Shown: positions 50,938 to 60,121 of the stretch, piece by piece
Layout of the letters: each line of letters begins with the position of its first letter
How positions within the stretch are numbered: position 1 is the stretch's first letter
Assembly: GCF_001294625.1 (NCBI RefSeq)
Contig: NZ_CP012677.1
Span: 1,984,001-2,048,000 of the forward strand
Direction of reading: 5' to 3'
Source: Arthrobacter alpinus
GTDB taxonomy: Bacteria > Actinomycetota > Actinomycetes > Actinomycetales > Micrococcaceae
DNA length: 64,000 nucleotides
Notes under the pieces: generated by a model
The model's input: only the letters and a program-made list of their open reading frames with translations
Told to the model about the DNA's origin: nothing
The model's database searches: none
Program-made: the position numbers and the translations under genes

Positions 50938-52995
50938 CTAGTCCTCAAGTTCGGCGAGGTACTCCTGAAGGACCTGCCATTTCACCTTTCCCAACTTTCC
51001 CTTGAACGCAGATTCTTGGAGCTGGCTCCAACTGGCCGGCACGCTGCAGCCCTTGAGTTTCTCAACATAAGCGCTGATAGTGCGGTCCTCCACGTGAATT
51101 TGGTGGCCGGTGTTCCAGCCGGAGACGAGCTCACCGAATACGTTGTCGGCGGACTCCTCATTCCAGGTGCACTTGTAGCTGAGGCCGCCAGGAACGACGC
51201 CCGCCGCTGCTGGTGGCACGAGCGGTCCCAACGCGTCCCTTTTTTGGTCCGGCTGTTTCACCGGTACTTTGAACGCCCCGCCGGTGGCCCGGTACCAGCT
51301 GTTGCCCTCGCCCAGGAAATACACGTCAGCGGCGTACCGATCGTAGGCCTCTACGTAGTAGAAGGCGCCCGTCGACCACGGCGCAACCTTCGAACTGCCT
51401 TCTTGTTTCACTTCGAACCCGTTCGACATTTCGAAGCCGAACGTTGTTTCCGAACTGATCTCGATGCTGGTCTCTACCTCATTGCCCGCGAAGCCCCCGG
51501 TTGCCTTCGCTTTTGTCTTGACGCCGAACATTTGTTCAAAATTGTTGGTGACTTCTCTGGAAATGGTGAAGCCGTAGTCGAAGTCCATTTCATGGTCGCC
51601 GTTGTTAGTGAGCGACATGGATCCCCCGAGATCCGTCGCCGGGGCCTCGGTGATGCGCTCCACCTTGCCACGGGTGATGAGGCAGCTGCCGTCGGCGCGA
51701 CCACAAGCCTCATTAATTCCGCGCGAATCTGCCTCGACCTGGCCATTCAGCGCATCCACCGAAGCCATCTGCACGACGAAAGTTGTATCGGAAGCCGCAG
51801 CGGAAGTTGGCTTGGTCATTCCGGTCGGCTCGCAGGTGAAAGGTGTGACACCGGCCATCTGCTTTCCTGCGTTGTTGGGGTCTCCGGCATAGATCTCACA
51901 GCTTGCGCTCGGATACCTCCGCGATGTCCACTTGTAGTTCTCGGCGAACCCTTTCAACCAGTAGCCGCTGGAAACGCCGTCGAGCATGATCTCATAGACA
52001 AAATAGGCTTGCCCGTGAGTGTTCGGCTCTGCTTGCTTGTACGGCGAGTTCAGCGTCGATGCGGACCAGGTCAGGGATTCCCCATTAGAAATGGTGGCGT
52101 ATTTCGGGGCCTGCACCGGCACACCCTTGGCGTCGAAGGGGTACCATTCCCTGTTGTTCATGATGATCCGGTGGCTCTGGTTAGCCGTTCCGAAGATCCC
52201 GTTGGCCAGGGATATCCTCGGCGCACTGTCATCGGCATTGCTGACGCGGACGGTCCCGGTGATGTCCGCCCAGGAATTGGGGCCGGCTTCGTTGAGCACC
52301 ACCGCCACCCCGGAGTAGGTCTGGATCGAGCCGCCCGAACAGCTGTAAGGCGACTCCGAATCGAGGTCAATCACGCCGCCCTTGTAGAGGACAGCGCAGT
52401 CGGTGCGCACGGCAATGGAACCGCCTGTGCGGTTCACCTTGGAGGTGTACTTCACCGAATAGTCAGTCAAGGTGCCGGTGTCGATGAGCGCGGCCGTGAC
52501 GACCACAGTGTGGTTGCCGTCTTCCGTCATTTTGTAGTCCCACCGAAGGACGTGCACACCATTGCTAGACAGGTCCAGACCCTGTTTTCCGGGTTTCCCA
52601 TCGTAGCTCAGCTGCGGGTTGGACGGTTGCATGCCCGTGTTGAACTCATAGTGCAGCACCAAGCTGGTTGACTGCGTCGCCACCGCATTGCGTGCGACTG
52701 TTTGCACCGTACGCGGCAGCACCTTCGGTGGGCTGGGCATCCCGTCAGCGGGGTCATCCGGGGCCGGGGCAGGAACCGGAGCCGGCTCGCTCGGAGCCGG
52801 AGCCGGGGTCGGCACTGGCTCGCTCGGGGCCGGGGCCGGCGCGACAATGGAGGGTGCCGGTGACGGTGTGGCCACAACATCCTCGGCAAGGGCCGCGGTG
52901 GGGCTGCCTACTAGCAGCACTACCGCGACGGCCAGGGCGCTAACGGCAGCGGCACACCGGCGGCTGCGGTATCGGAAAGTGTTCGTATCACTCAT
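50938..52995 (-). CDS. Large secreted protein with possible aerolysin-like segment
   Basis: A 685-residue secreted protein. A signal peptide of about 37 residues ends TAALAED. A Pro/Ala repeat linker (APAPAPSEPVPTPAPAP type, about 45-85) follows, then a long beta-rich region. Near residues 485-570 is a run of alternating Ser/Thr/Lys/Glu and hydrophobic residues (REVTNNFEQMFGVKTKAK, NEVETSIEISSETTFGFEM, KVAPWSTGAFYYVEAYDRY). This pattern resembles the membrane-insertion hairpins of aerolysin/ETX-MTX2 pore formers. No LPXTG or repeat anchor is seen. The assignment is by pattern only; it may instead be an adhesin. Confidence 0.6.
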   Translation of the reverse strand: MSDTNTFRYRSRRCAAAVSALAVAVVLLVGSPTAALAEDVVATPSPAPSIVAPAPAPSEPVPTPAPAPSEPAPVPAPAPDDPADGMPSPPKVLPRTVQTVARNAVATQSTSLVLHYEFNTGMQPSNPQLSYDGKPGKQGLDLSSNGVHVLRWDYKMTEDGNHTVVVTAALIDTGTLTDYSVKYTSKVNRTGGSIAVRTDCAVLYKGGVIDLDSESPYSCSGGSIQTYSGVAVVLNEAGPNSWADITGTVRVSNADDSAPRISLANGIFGTANQSHRIIMNNREWYPFDAKGVPVQAPKYATISNGESLTWSASTLNSPYKQAEPNTHGQAYFVYEIMLDGVSSGYWLKGFAENYKWTSRRYPSASCEIYAGDPNNAGKQMAGVTPFTCEPTGMTKPTSAAASDTTFVVQMASVDALNGQVEADSRGINEACGRADGSCLITRGKVERITEAPATDLGGSMSLTNNGDHEMDFDYGFTISREVTNNFEQMFGVKTKAKATGGFAGNEVETSIEISSETTFGFEMSNGFEVKQEGSSKVAPWSTGAFYYVEAYDRYAADVYFLGEGNSWYRATGGAFKVPVKQPDQKRDALGPLVPPAAAGVVPGGLSYKCTWNEESADNVFGELVSGWNTGHQIHVEDRTISAYVEKLKGCSVPASWSQLQESAFKGKLGKVKWQVLQEYLAELED

Positions 52996-53057
52996 AGGGG
53001 GGCTTCCTAGCTGTCATCAGGGGAATGTGCAATTACCAGGCGGATGGGGCGGAAAGC

Positions 53058-53849
53058 CTACGGGGACAGGCTCAGCTGCCAGCTGCGGAAGGCAGCCAGC
53101 TCGCTGTGCAGCTTGGTCACTGCGGCCTCCGCATCGCTCGCGTGGCCATGCAGCACCGCATCATGGACGTCATCTATTGCGTGGAATGCGGGCAGCAGCC
53201 GTTCCAGCACTTCCGGTGCCGAGTCGGCAGATAGCTCGACCTGCGCCGTCAGCGCTACTTCGGCAAGGGCTGCGGCCGTGTCTGCCACAGCCTTGCGGGC
53301 GGCGCCGCGTTCCTGTGCGGCGATTGCCGCGTCAAGCTTTACCAGCGACGCCTCGGCGTCGGCGTAGGGGGCCACGGACAGCGTGGGATCGACAGCTGTG
53401 TCGGCATAGGGGCCCGGCTCCTCCGCGAGCAGCGGCTCAAGGGCGGCCTTCGCGGCCGCCTTGTCACCCTTGGCCACGGCATCTGCGAGTGAAACGACGC
53501 GTTCGAAACGTGGTGCCCAGACCGCATAGTCTGCGGGCTGGTCCGCCGCGGCATCGAGGGCGCGTGCGGCATGCTCCAACGTGCTTGAAACGACGATCCA
53601 AGAATTTTTGAAGTCCTCCTCGAGCCAAGACTCGAGCACGGGCAGTGAGAGCGCGTAGGCCTGTTCTGCGGTCGCCGATGGTCGCAGCTCCGCCAGCGAT
53701 GCGCTCGAGCCGCCCTTGGCAGGCCAATCCACGGCATAGGCCAAGCCGGCGGCTGCACAAACCCCCAGCAGTGAGACCGTGGCAACCGCAGCGACAACTT
53801 TTCCGCGGTTCTTGCGTGGCCGATCAGTCGGCGCAATGTCTTCAATCAT
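53058..53849 (-). CDS. Membrane-anchored helical protein of unknown function
   Basis: A 263-residue protein with a short basic cytoplasmic start, one transmembrane helix (VVAAVATVSLLGVCAAAGLA, about 18-37) and an Ala/Glu-rich extracytoplasmic part that looks almost wholly helical. No family recognised. It ends about 60 bp before the start of the large secreted protein on the same strand, so the two may form an operon and act together at the cell surface. Confidence 0.7.
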   Translation of the reverse strand: MIEDIAPTDRPRKNRGKVVAAVATVSLLGVCAAAGLAYAVDWPAKGGSSASLAELRPSATAEQAYALSLPVLESWLEEDFKNSWIVVSSTLEHAARALDAAADQPADYAVWAPRFERVVSLADAVAKGDKAAAKAALEPLLAEEPGPYADTAVDPTLSVAPYADAEASLVKLDAAIAAQERGAARKAVADTAAALAEVALTAQVELSADSAPEVLERLLPAFHAIDDVHDAVLHGHASDAEAAVTKLHSELAAFRSWQLSLSP

Positions 53850-53965
53850 GGAATTGACACTACGGATTCGCCAGGCACCGAACCATAGACTCAGGTCCCC
53901 ACCGTGGATCCATGTGAATGGGGTGGGTGTTCTAGGCCTTTTGAATACTGCCAGCCTTGTGCGGC

Positions 53966-54364
53966 TTAGACGGCGACGAGCTCAACCTCGAAGCCGTCGG
54001 CATTTTCCATATAGGCGCCGTAGTGCTCCGCGCCGCCAGCGTGGGGATGCTTGTCCACAAACATCAGCGTCCAGCCGTGATGTAGCGCCTCTGCCGCCAA
54101 AGCCTCCACGTTCGACGGCGGACCGGCCACCAGGGCCAGGTGGTTCAGGCCCGCCCGGCGACGTTCGTGCGACCCGGCAACGGCAGGGCCGGCTTCCAGC
54201 ACGATGTACTCACCGGCACCCTGCCAGCTGCCGCCGTGTGCCCACTCAGATTCAAGGACATAGCCGCAACGCTCGAGCAGCCATCCAAGGCTCAGCTTCG
54301 CGCGGGAGTAGTCCTGTACCCAGAGTTCGAGGTGGTGCAGCCGGCCCGTCGGTACTAGCCCCAC
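53966..54364 (-). CDS. VOC family protein (glyoxalase-like)
   Basis: A 132-residue single-subunit vicinal-oxygen-chelate fold. The start RLHHLELWVQDYSRA has the first metal-ligand His; the middle has GLNHLALVAG with a second His, and the end EHYGAYMENADGFEVELVA has the closing Glu. The substrate is unknown. Translation begins at GTG 54364, overlapping the upstream coiled-coil gene by 10 nt. Confidence 0.88.
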   Translation of the reverse strand: MGLVPTGRLHHLELWVQDYSRAKLSLGWLLERCGYVLESEWAHGGSWQGAGEYIVLEAGPAVAGSHERRRAGLNHLALVAGPPSNVEALAAEALHHGWTLMFVDKHPHAGGAEHYGAYMENADGFEVELVAV

Positions 54365-55092
54365 TCGGACGAGCGCACCAAGATGGCACCGGAGTCCGGG
54401 CAGAACACTACATCGTCCTCGGCGGCGTTTTTCAGGTCCGCCAGATCGCCCGGGCTCAATTGCATCCCCGATCCCTCGGAGGTCCCGTGGAACAGGCGGG
54501 CAGCTCCCACACCGTACTTGTTCAGCGTGCGGTCGTAGGCGGCCAGCAACGCCGGGTCGAAGGTGGCGGCCAGTTCGGCACGCTCTTGCGCCGTGGCGTC
54601 GCGCTCCATCCGCAGGGCCCCGAGCTTGCCACGAATCTCTGAAACAACCTCATCCAAAACCGTCTGCATCTGCGCCACTAATGCCTGTTGGGCGGCTTGG
54701 CGGGAGCTGGCCTCATCGGAACTTTCCATCAGCTCCAGTTCCACATCCTCCAGTTCGCCGCGGCGCTTGGTGAGGGATTCAATGTCGCTTTGCAATGCCA
54801 TCAGGTCCTTGGACAGTCCCGTGCCACTGTTGAGCTTGGCCTCATCCTTGGCAATGCGTGCGGCAACCTGGGCGACGTCGTCCTCGGCCTTGGTGAGCTT
54901 GCGGGCGGCATCGCTGACCGCGGTGTCCAGCACCACCAGATCGCTCTTGGCGACCGTGACACCGGCATGAAGGTCCGGAAGCCTGGGATCGTCCTTGAGC
55001 CCCTTGGCCTGGACGTCCAAAGCACGCAGCTTGCTGTCAAGGACTTGAAGGTCCAGGAGACGCATTTGTTCGCTCGGTGCTGCCTTAGCCAT
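54355..55092 (-). CDS. Coiled-coil protein with degenerate C4 zinc ribbon
   Basis: A 245-residue protein of the C4-type zinc-ribbon family. Residues 1-190 form an antiparallel coiled coil rich in Leu, Lys and Glu. The C-terminal module normally has CEGC and CPEC; here they read TSEGSG and VVFCPDSGAILV, leaving one cysteine of four, so zinc binding by this ribbon is probably lost. Family members are linked to ribosome-related processes or nucleic acids but their role is unsettled. It sits between the Nif3-like and VOC genes on the same strand. Confidence 0.85.
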   Translation of the reverse strand: MAKAAPSEQMRLLDLQVLDSKLRALDVQAKGLKDDPRLPDLHAGVTVAKSDLVVLDTAVSDAARKLTKAEDDVAQVAARIAKDEAKLNSGTGLSKDLMALQSDIESLTKRRGELEDVELELMESSDEASSRQAAQQALVAQMQTVLDEVVSEIRGKLGALRMERDATAQERAELAATFDPALLAAYDRTLNKYGVGAARLFHGTSEGSGMQLSPGDLADLKNAAEDDVVFCPDSGAILVRSSEWG

Positions 55093-55152
55093 GTGGTTTC
55101 TCCTGCTGGAATTCGATGATGGACGTGATGAACATGAGTCGCTGATGCCAGC

Positions 55153-56247
55153 CTAGTTGCCGGGCGTCAAAATGAAATCCCAGGGATCGGTGTTGGTTTG
55201 GCTGACAGCCAATTCCGCCACGAAGCCTTGGTCGGCCAAAACGTTACCCAACGCATGGGCGGCCTCCGGCAGCCACAACCATTCACTGGCAAAGTGAGAT
55301 AAATCAATGAGGTACGGACGTCCGTCGAGGCTCGCTTCCCTGGCTTCCAGCGCGGGATGGTGGCGTAAGTCCGCTGTGACATAGACGTCGGCGTCGCTGG
55401 CCCGGACGGCGTCAAACAAGGAGTCGCCCGCGCCTCCACAGACCGCCACCTTGTGAACCAGAGCATCGCGGTCCCCGGCGACGCGCACTCCCCCGGCAAC
55501 TGCCGGAAGCGTCAGGAAGATCCGTGCAGCCAGCTCACCCAGGGTGAGGGCGCCGGCCAGCAGACCCACCCGGCCGATACCTTCCTCGACGAGCCCGTGC
55601 GCGGCTGGCATAAGCGGCATCACCTCTTCCAGGCCTAGTGCGTCCGCCAGCACGTCGGATACGCCGCCCACGGCACTGTCGCCGTTGGTGTGTACCGTCA
55701 GCAAGGCGCAGCCGCCCTCGATCAGGCGGTGCACCGCCTGGCCCTTCCCACTAGTTGCGGCGACGGAGTTCACGCCCTTGAGTAGAAGCGGGTGGTGGGT
55801 GATCAGTAGCTTTGCCCCCCACTCCAGGGCTTCCTCGATAACCTCAAGGGTGGGATCCACGGCGAACATGATCCGCTCAACGTCAGCGTCCGGACGGCCC
55901 ACCACCAGCCCTACCCTGTCCCAGTCCTCGGCGAGCGAGTCCGGCCACAATTCCTCGGCAGCGAGCAGGACCTCTGAAAGCATGGGTGTGTTCAAGTCCT
56001 GGCCTTGCTGCTCCTGCGTAGGCGGATCGGCCAGGCTGAGGGAAGGGGACGACGCCGGTGCAAAAGTTTCCCGAATTTCCTCCGGAGCGTTGGCCAGGTC
56101 ACTATCCAAGGGCCCCTCCTCGGCTACGAGGAACTGCTCTCCCGGCAGTGGCTCATCGGGTGCATTTGCGCTCCCCGCAGCCTCGGGGCCGTGGGCACCT
56201 GCCAGGTGACCGCCGTCGTGCACGGGGTTCATGGGTTCCTTGCTCAT
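55153..56247 (-). CDS. Nif3-like dinuclear metal centre protein
   Basis: A 364-residue protein. The first 88 residues are an acidic, low-complexity extension. The Nif3/YbgI fold then follows: LAEDWDRVGLVVG, LLITHHPLLLKGV with the metal-binding His pair, VHTNGDSAVGGVSDVLADAL, and VYVTADLRHHPALEA plus LIDLSHFASEWLWL towards the end. Members form hexamers with two metal ions; the exact reaction is not settled, with GTP cyclohydrolase-like or hydrolase roles suggested for relatives. First gene of the block with the coiled-coil and VOC genes. Confidence 0.88.
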   Translation of the reverse strand: MSKEPMNPVHDGGHLAGAHGPEAAGSANAPDEPLPGEQFLVAEEGPLDSDLANAPEEIRETFAPASSPSLSLADPPTQEQQGQDLNTPMLSEVLLAAEELWPDSLAEDWDRVGLVVGRPDADVERIMFAVDPTLEVIEEALEWGAKLLITHHPLLLKGVNSVAATSGKGQAVHRLIEGGCALLTVHTNGDSAVGGVSDVLADALGLEEVMPLMPAAHGLVEEGIGRVGLLAGALTLGELAARIFLTLPAVAGGVRVAGDRDALVHKVAVCGGAGDSLFDAVRASDADVYVTADLRHHPALEAREASLDGRPYLIDLSHFASEWLWLPEAAHALGNVLADQGFVAELAVSQTNTDPWDFILTPGN

Positions 56248-56322
56248 ATTTCTAGCTTAGCCGTCGGGCGGGCTGGAGAAGGTGCGGGAATCAACCAGCC
56301 CGTCAATGACTTAGATATAAGT

Positions 56323-56847
56323 ATGAAGACTTTTGTACTGGGTGGCGGTTGTTTCTGGTGTTTGGATGCTGTGTATCAGATGACGAAGGGGGTGCACTCG
56401 GTGGTGTCCGGGTATACGGGCGGCAGGATAGCAAACCCCAGCTACGACGCCATTTGCTCCGGTACCACCGGTCACGCCGAGGTGGTGTCGGTGACATTTG
56501 ACGAGGCCGTGATACCCGAAGACGTCATTTTGGACATGTTCTTCATCCAGCACGACCCCACCACCCTCAACCGGCAGGGCTACGACACCGGAACCCAATA
56601 CAGGTCATCGATGTTCTACAGCAATGTGGACGAGGAGGCGGCGTTCAGGGCCGCGATTGTGCGCAACCAGCCGCTGTGGGCCGACCCCATTGTGACCGAA
56701 GTGGCGCCGCTGGGAGTGATTTATGAGGCAGAGTACTACCACCAAGACTTTTACGCGCAGCGGCCCGAGGTGGGGTATTGCCAGGTCATTATCAACCCCA
56801 AGATTGCCAAAGTGCGAAAACATTACGCTCGGTGGCTTACGGCGTAG
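56323..56847 (+). CDS. msrA: Peptide methionine-(S)-S-oxide reductase
   Basis: A 174-residue repair enzyme that reduces methionine S-sulfoxide in proteins. The catalytic motif GGGCFWCLDAVY at residues 7-18 carries the nucleophilic Cys and nearby resolving Cys. HDPTTLNRQGYDTGTQYRS and VIYEAEYYHQDFY are the substrate-pocket motifs. The ATG at 56323 is immediately preceded by an A/T-rich TTAGATATAAGT without a ribosome-binding site, so a leaderless message is possible. Confidence 0.94.
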   Translation: MKTFVLGGGCFWCLDAVYQMTKGVHSVVSGYTGGRIANPSYDAICSGTTGHAEVVSVTFDEAVIPEDVILDMFFIQHDPTTLNRQGYDTGTQYRSSMFYSNVDEEAAFRAAIVRNQPLWADPIVTEVAPLGVIYEAEYYHQDFYAQRPEVGYCQVIINPKIAKVRKHYARWLTA

Positions 56848-56945
56848 AACCGTTCGGACAAGCTGGTTACGCTGGCGCATAAGTACATCACTGAGGCAAG
56901 GCGCTACGGGGTTCAACCCCACTTATCGTGAGAGCAGGATTATCC

Positions 56946-57881
56946 ATGGGACATATATATGACAACGTCACGCAGCTGGTTGGCGGAACCCCGCTGGTGC
57001 GCCTCAACCGGTTAACGGAAGGCCTCAAAGCCACTGTTGCCGTGAAGCTCGAATTCTACAACCCGGCCAACAGCGTCAAGGACCGCATTGGTGTTGCCAT
57101 CATTGATGCCGCTGAGAAGTCCGGCGAGCTCAAGCCGGGCGGGACCATTGTGGAGGGCACCTCCGGCAATACCGGCATCGCGCTGGCCATGGTGGGCGCT
57201 GCCCGTGGCTACAAGGTCATCTTGACCATGCCGGAAACCATGTCCACTGAACGCCGGGTCATGCTGCGCGCCTATGGGGCCGACATTGTCCTGACCCCCG
57301 GGTCCGAGGGGATGCGTGGCGCCGTGGAGAAGGCCAAGGAGATTGTGGCCACCACGGAGAACGCCATTTGGGCCCAGCAGTTCGCCAACCCGGCCAACTC
57401 GGCCATCCACTACGCAACCACGGGCCAGGAGATCTGGGACGACACCGACGGCGCCGTTGACATCCTGGTCGCCGGGGTGGGAACCGGCGGCACCATCACC
57501 GGCGCCGGCCAGCTTCTGAAGGCGCTCAAGCCCGGCGTGAAGGTTGTGGCTGTGGAGCCCATCGACTCGGCCATTCTCAATGGTGGCGCACCGGGCCCCC
57601 ACAAGATCCAGGGCCTGGGAGCGAACTTCATTCCGGAAATTCTTGACCAGGGAATCTACGACGAAGTCCTTGACGCAACGCTGGAGGATTCGGTGGCGGT
57701 CGCCCGCGCCCTGGGCAACCAGGAAGGCATCCTCGGCGGTATTTCCGCCGGCGCAGCCGTGTGGGCGGCCCTTGAGCTGGCCAAACGTGTTGAGAACGCC
57801 GGTAAGCTGATCGTGGCCGTGGTCCCCGACTTCGGCGAACGCTACATTTCAACTGTCCTTTACGACGACATCCGCGGCTGA
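56946..57881 (+). CDS. cysK: Cysteine synthase A (O-acetylserine sulfhydrylase)
   Basis: A 311-residue PLP enzyme that makes cysteine from O-acetylserine and sulfide. The PLP lysine is in [14 protein letters not shown] (Lys near residue 43), the substrate loop is [12 protein letters not shown], and the phosphate-binding loop is [12 protein letters not shown]. The length is normal. ATG 56946 is chosen since AGGA lies ahead. It is 36 bases before cysE, whose product supplies O-acetylserine and binds CysK in the cysteine synthase complex. The CysE C-terminal Ile, needed for that complex in other bacteria, is present. Confidence 0.95.
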   Translation: MGHIYDNVTQLVGGTPLVRLNRLTEGLKATVAVKLEFYNPANSVKDRIGVAIIDAAEKSGELKPGGTIVEGTSGNTGIALAMVGAARGYKVILTMPETMSTERRVMLRAYGADIVLTPGSEGMRGAVEKAKEIVATTENAIWAQQFANPANSAIHYATTGQEIWDDTDGAVDILVAGVGTGGTITGAGQLLKALKPGVKVVAVEPIDSAILNGGAPGPHKIQGLGANFIPEILDQGIYDEVLDATLEDSVAVARALGNQEGILGGISAGAAVWAALELAKRVENAGKLIVAVVPDFGERYISTVLYDDIRG

Positions 57882-57917
57882 CAGCAGCTGCTCGGTTACA
57901 TTTATTGAAGGACGTTA

Positions 57918-58505
57918 GTGCGATTCTTTGCCAGGTTGCGTGAGGACCTTGAAGCCGCCCGGTCGCATGACCCGGCGGCTCGAGGTTCCTTCGAGAACTT
58001 TTTTGTATACTCCGGCCTGCACGCCATCTGGGTGCACCGGCTGACCCACCACCTGTGGGCCAATCCCGGGCTACGCTTCCCCGCCCGGGTACTGTCCCAA
58101 CTGACCCGATTTGCCACCGGCATTGAGATCCACCCCGGAGCCACCATTGGTAGGCGTTTTTTCATTGACCATGGCATGGGTGTTGTTATCGGCGAGACCA
58201 GCGAGATTGGCGACGACGTCATGATCTACCACGGCGTCACCCTGGGCGGGCGTTCCCTCGCCAAGGTCAAGCGCCACCCCACCATCGGCAACCGGGTCAC
58301 TATCGGGGCCGGAGCGAAGGTCCTGGGCCCTATCTACATTGGCGATGATTCCGCGGTGGGAGCCAACGCCGTGGTGGTCAAGGACGCCCCGGCCAAGTCC
58401 ATCCTCACAGGCATCCCGGCCACGATCCGGCACCGGGACGCCCGCAAGGAGATGGCACCGGCAGTGGACCCCGCGGAGTACATCGACCCGGCCATGTGGA
58501 TCTGA
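57918..58505 (+). CDS. cysE: Serine O-acetyltransferase
   Basis: A 195-residue left-handed beta-helix acetyltransferase that makes O-acetylserine from serine and acetyl-CoA. The hexapeptide-repeat core runs from [20 protein letters not shown] (substrate His/Asp) to YHGVTLGG and [20 protein letters not shown]. It ends in Met-Trp-Ile. The N-terminal helical part is short, as in the Bacillus/actinobacterial form. GTG 57918 follows AAGGA. Operon with cysK. Confidence 0.94.
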   Translation: MRFFARLREDLEAARSHDPAARGSFENFFVYSGLHAIWVHRLTHHLWANPGLRFPARVLSQLTRFATGIEIHPGATIGRRFFIDHGMGVVIGETSEIGDDVMIYHGVTLGGRSLAKVKRHPTIGNRVTIGAGAKVLGPIYIGDDSAVGANAVVVKDAPAKSILTGIPATIRHRDARKEMAPAVDPAEYIDPAMWI

Positions 58506-58518
58506 GCGGCTTCTAAAG

Positions 58519-58556
58519 AACTGTGACGCAGTAGATGCATCTACTGCGTCACAGTT
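58519..58556. terminator. Bidirectional terminator between cysE and gnd
   Basis: A perfect 38-bp palindrome with arms AACTGTGACGCAGTAGATG (58519-58537) and CATCTACTGCGTCACAGTT (58538-58556). It is followed by TTTTAA on the plus strand and, on the minus strand, by CTTTAG. It lies between two convergent genes, so it can end both. Confidence 0.85.
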
Positions 58557-58566
58557 TTAAGAACGG

Positions 58567-60018
58567 CTAGTGCGTGTCGACCGCGGAGATCTCGGTCTTG
58601 TCCCCGCTCCACTGCGTGTGGAAGGTGCCCTCAACGTCCACACGGTTGTACGTGTGGGCGCCGAAGAGGTCGCGAAGGCCCTGTGTCAGGGCGGCGGGCA
58701 GGCGCGGCCGGCGCAGTCCGTCGTAGTACGCCAGTGAGGAGGAGAACACCGGAACCGGGATGCCCAGCTGCACAGCAGTGGAGACCACGCGGCGCCATGC
58801 CGGCAGAACCTCGGCGATTTCCGCGGCGAAAGCCGGGGCGAACAGCAGGTTTGCGGGCTTCTCTGCGGCGGCGTAGGCCTTGGTGATGTCCTTGAGCAGC
58901 TCGGCGCGGATGATGCAGCCGCCGCGCCACAGCGAGGCGATCTCATCAAGCTTCAGGTCCCAGTTGTACTCGATAGCTGCGGACTGGAGCATGTCGATGC
59001 CCTGGGCGTAGCTGATGAGCTTGGACGCGTAAAGCGCCTGGCGGACATCTTCAACGAAGTCGGCGCCCAGTTCCACGGCGACCTCGTGGCCGGCCAGGAC
59101 TCCCTGGGCGATGGCACGCTGGTCGCGCTGGCTGGAGAGGCCGCGGGCGAATACGGACTCGGCGATGGCTGAGATGGGCGAACCCAGGTCCAGGCCGGAC
59201 TGGACCGTCCAACGGCCCGTGCCCTTCTGGCCGGCCGAGTCGACAATGACGTCAACGAGCGGCTTGCCGGTCTTGGCATCAACGTGGCCAAGAACTTCAG
59301 CGGTGATTTCGATCAGGAAGGAGGCCAGCTGGCCTTCGTTCCACTTCGCGAAGATCTCCGACTGCGCGGCCGGCTCGATGCCCGCGGCACTGCGCAGCAG
59401 GTCGTAAGCTTCACCAATAACCTGCATGTCGGCGTACTCGATGCCGTTGTGAACCATCTTGACGAAGTGCCCCGCACCGTCGGTGCCAATCCAGGCACAG
59501 CAGGGCGCACCGTCGACCTTGGCAGAAATCTTTTCCAGCAGGGGGCCCAGCGCGTCGTAGGACTCCTTGGAACCGCCGGGCATGATGGACGGGCCCAGCA
59601 GCGCACCTTCTTCGCCACCGGAGACTCCGACGCCGACGAAGTGGAGGTCCTTCTTGGCCAGGTCAGCTTCGCGGCGGCGGGTGTCCTGGAAGTTCGAGTT
59701 GCCGCCGTCGATGATGATGTCGCCGGGTTCCATGAGCGGAACCAGCGCATCGATCACGGAGTCGACCGGGCCGCCGGCCTTGACCATGATGAGCACGCGG
59801 CGCGGCTTCTCCAGAGACTCGACGAGCTCGGCGAGAGTTTCCGTGCGTACGAAGTCGCCTTCGGTGCCGTGGGCATCAAGAAGTGCATCAGTCTTGGCAA
59901 CCGAGCGGTTGTGCAGGGCAACGGTGTATCCGTTGCGGGCCAGGTTGCGGGCCAGGTTGGCGCCCATGACGGCAAGGCCGGTGACACCTATCTGTGCAGA
60001 GCCAATTTGTGCAGACAT
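58567..60018 (-). CDS. gnd: 6-phosphogluconate dehydrogenase (decarboxylating)
   Basis: A 483-residue enzyme of the pentose phosphate pathway that turns 6-phosphogluconate into ribulose 5-phosphate with NADP reduction. The nucleotide motif is GVTGLAVMGANLARNLA, with LHNRSVAKTD after it. The substrate site holds VGVSGGEEGALLGPSIMPGG and the catalytic Lys in HFVKMVHNGIEYADMQ. QKGTGRWTVQSGLDLG is conserved in the C-terminal all-helical domain. Length is normal for the long (gndA) form. Confidence 0.94.
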   Translation of the reverse strand: MSAQIGSAQIGVTGLAVMGANLARNLARNGYTVALHNRSVAKTDALLDAHGTEGDFVRTETLAELVESLEKPRRVLIMVKAGGPVDSVIDALVPLMEPGDIIIDGGNSNFQDTRRREADLAKKDLHFVGVGVSGGEEGALLGPSIMPGGSKESYDALGPLLEKISAKVDGAPCCAWIGTDGAGHFVKMVHNGIEYADMQVIGEAYDLLRSAAGIEPAAQSEIFAKWNEGQLASFLIEITAEVLGHVDAKTGKPLVDVIVDSAGQKGTGRWTVQSGLDLGSPISAIAESVFARGLSSQRDQRAIAQGVLAGHEVAVELGADFVEDVRQALYASKLISYAQGIDMLQSAAIEYNWDLKLDEIASLWRGGCIIRAELLKDITKAYAAAEKPANLLFAPAFAAEIAEVLPAWRRVVSTAVQLGIPVPVFSSSLAYYDGLRRPRLPAALTQGLRDLFGAHTYNRVDVEGTFHTQWSGDKTEISAVDTH

Positions 60019-60121
60019 ACTACCTCCAGAGTGAAATGAACAGTTTCCTACAGCTTATCGGTGATGACGCTAGTTCCCCAGCCGCTTCCATGATTTGGAT
60101 GCAGCGCCGAATACCACACAG

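Noticed and set aside
50761..52671. A 636-codon plus-strand frame across the large secreted protein
   Set aside because: It is antisense to a gene with signal peptide, linker and beta-rich domain. Long antisense frames are expected in GC-rich DNA.
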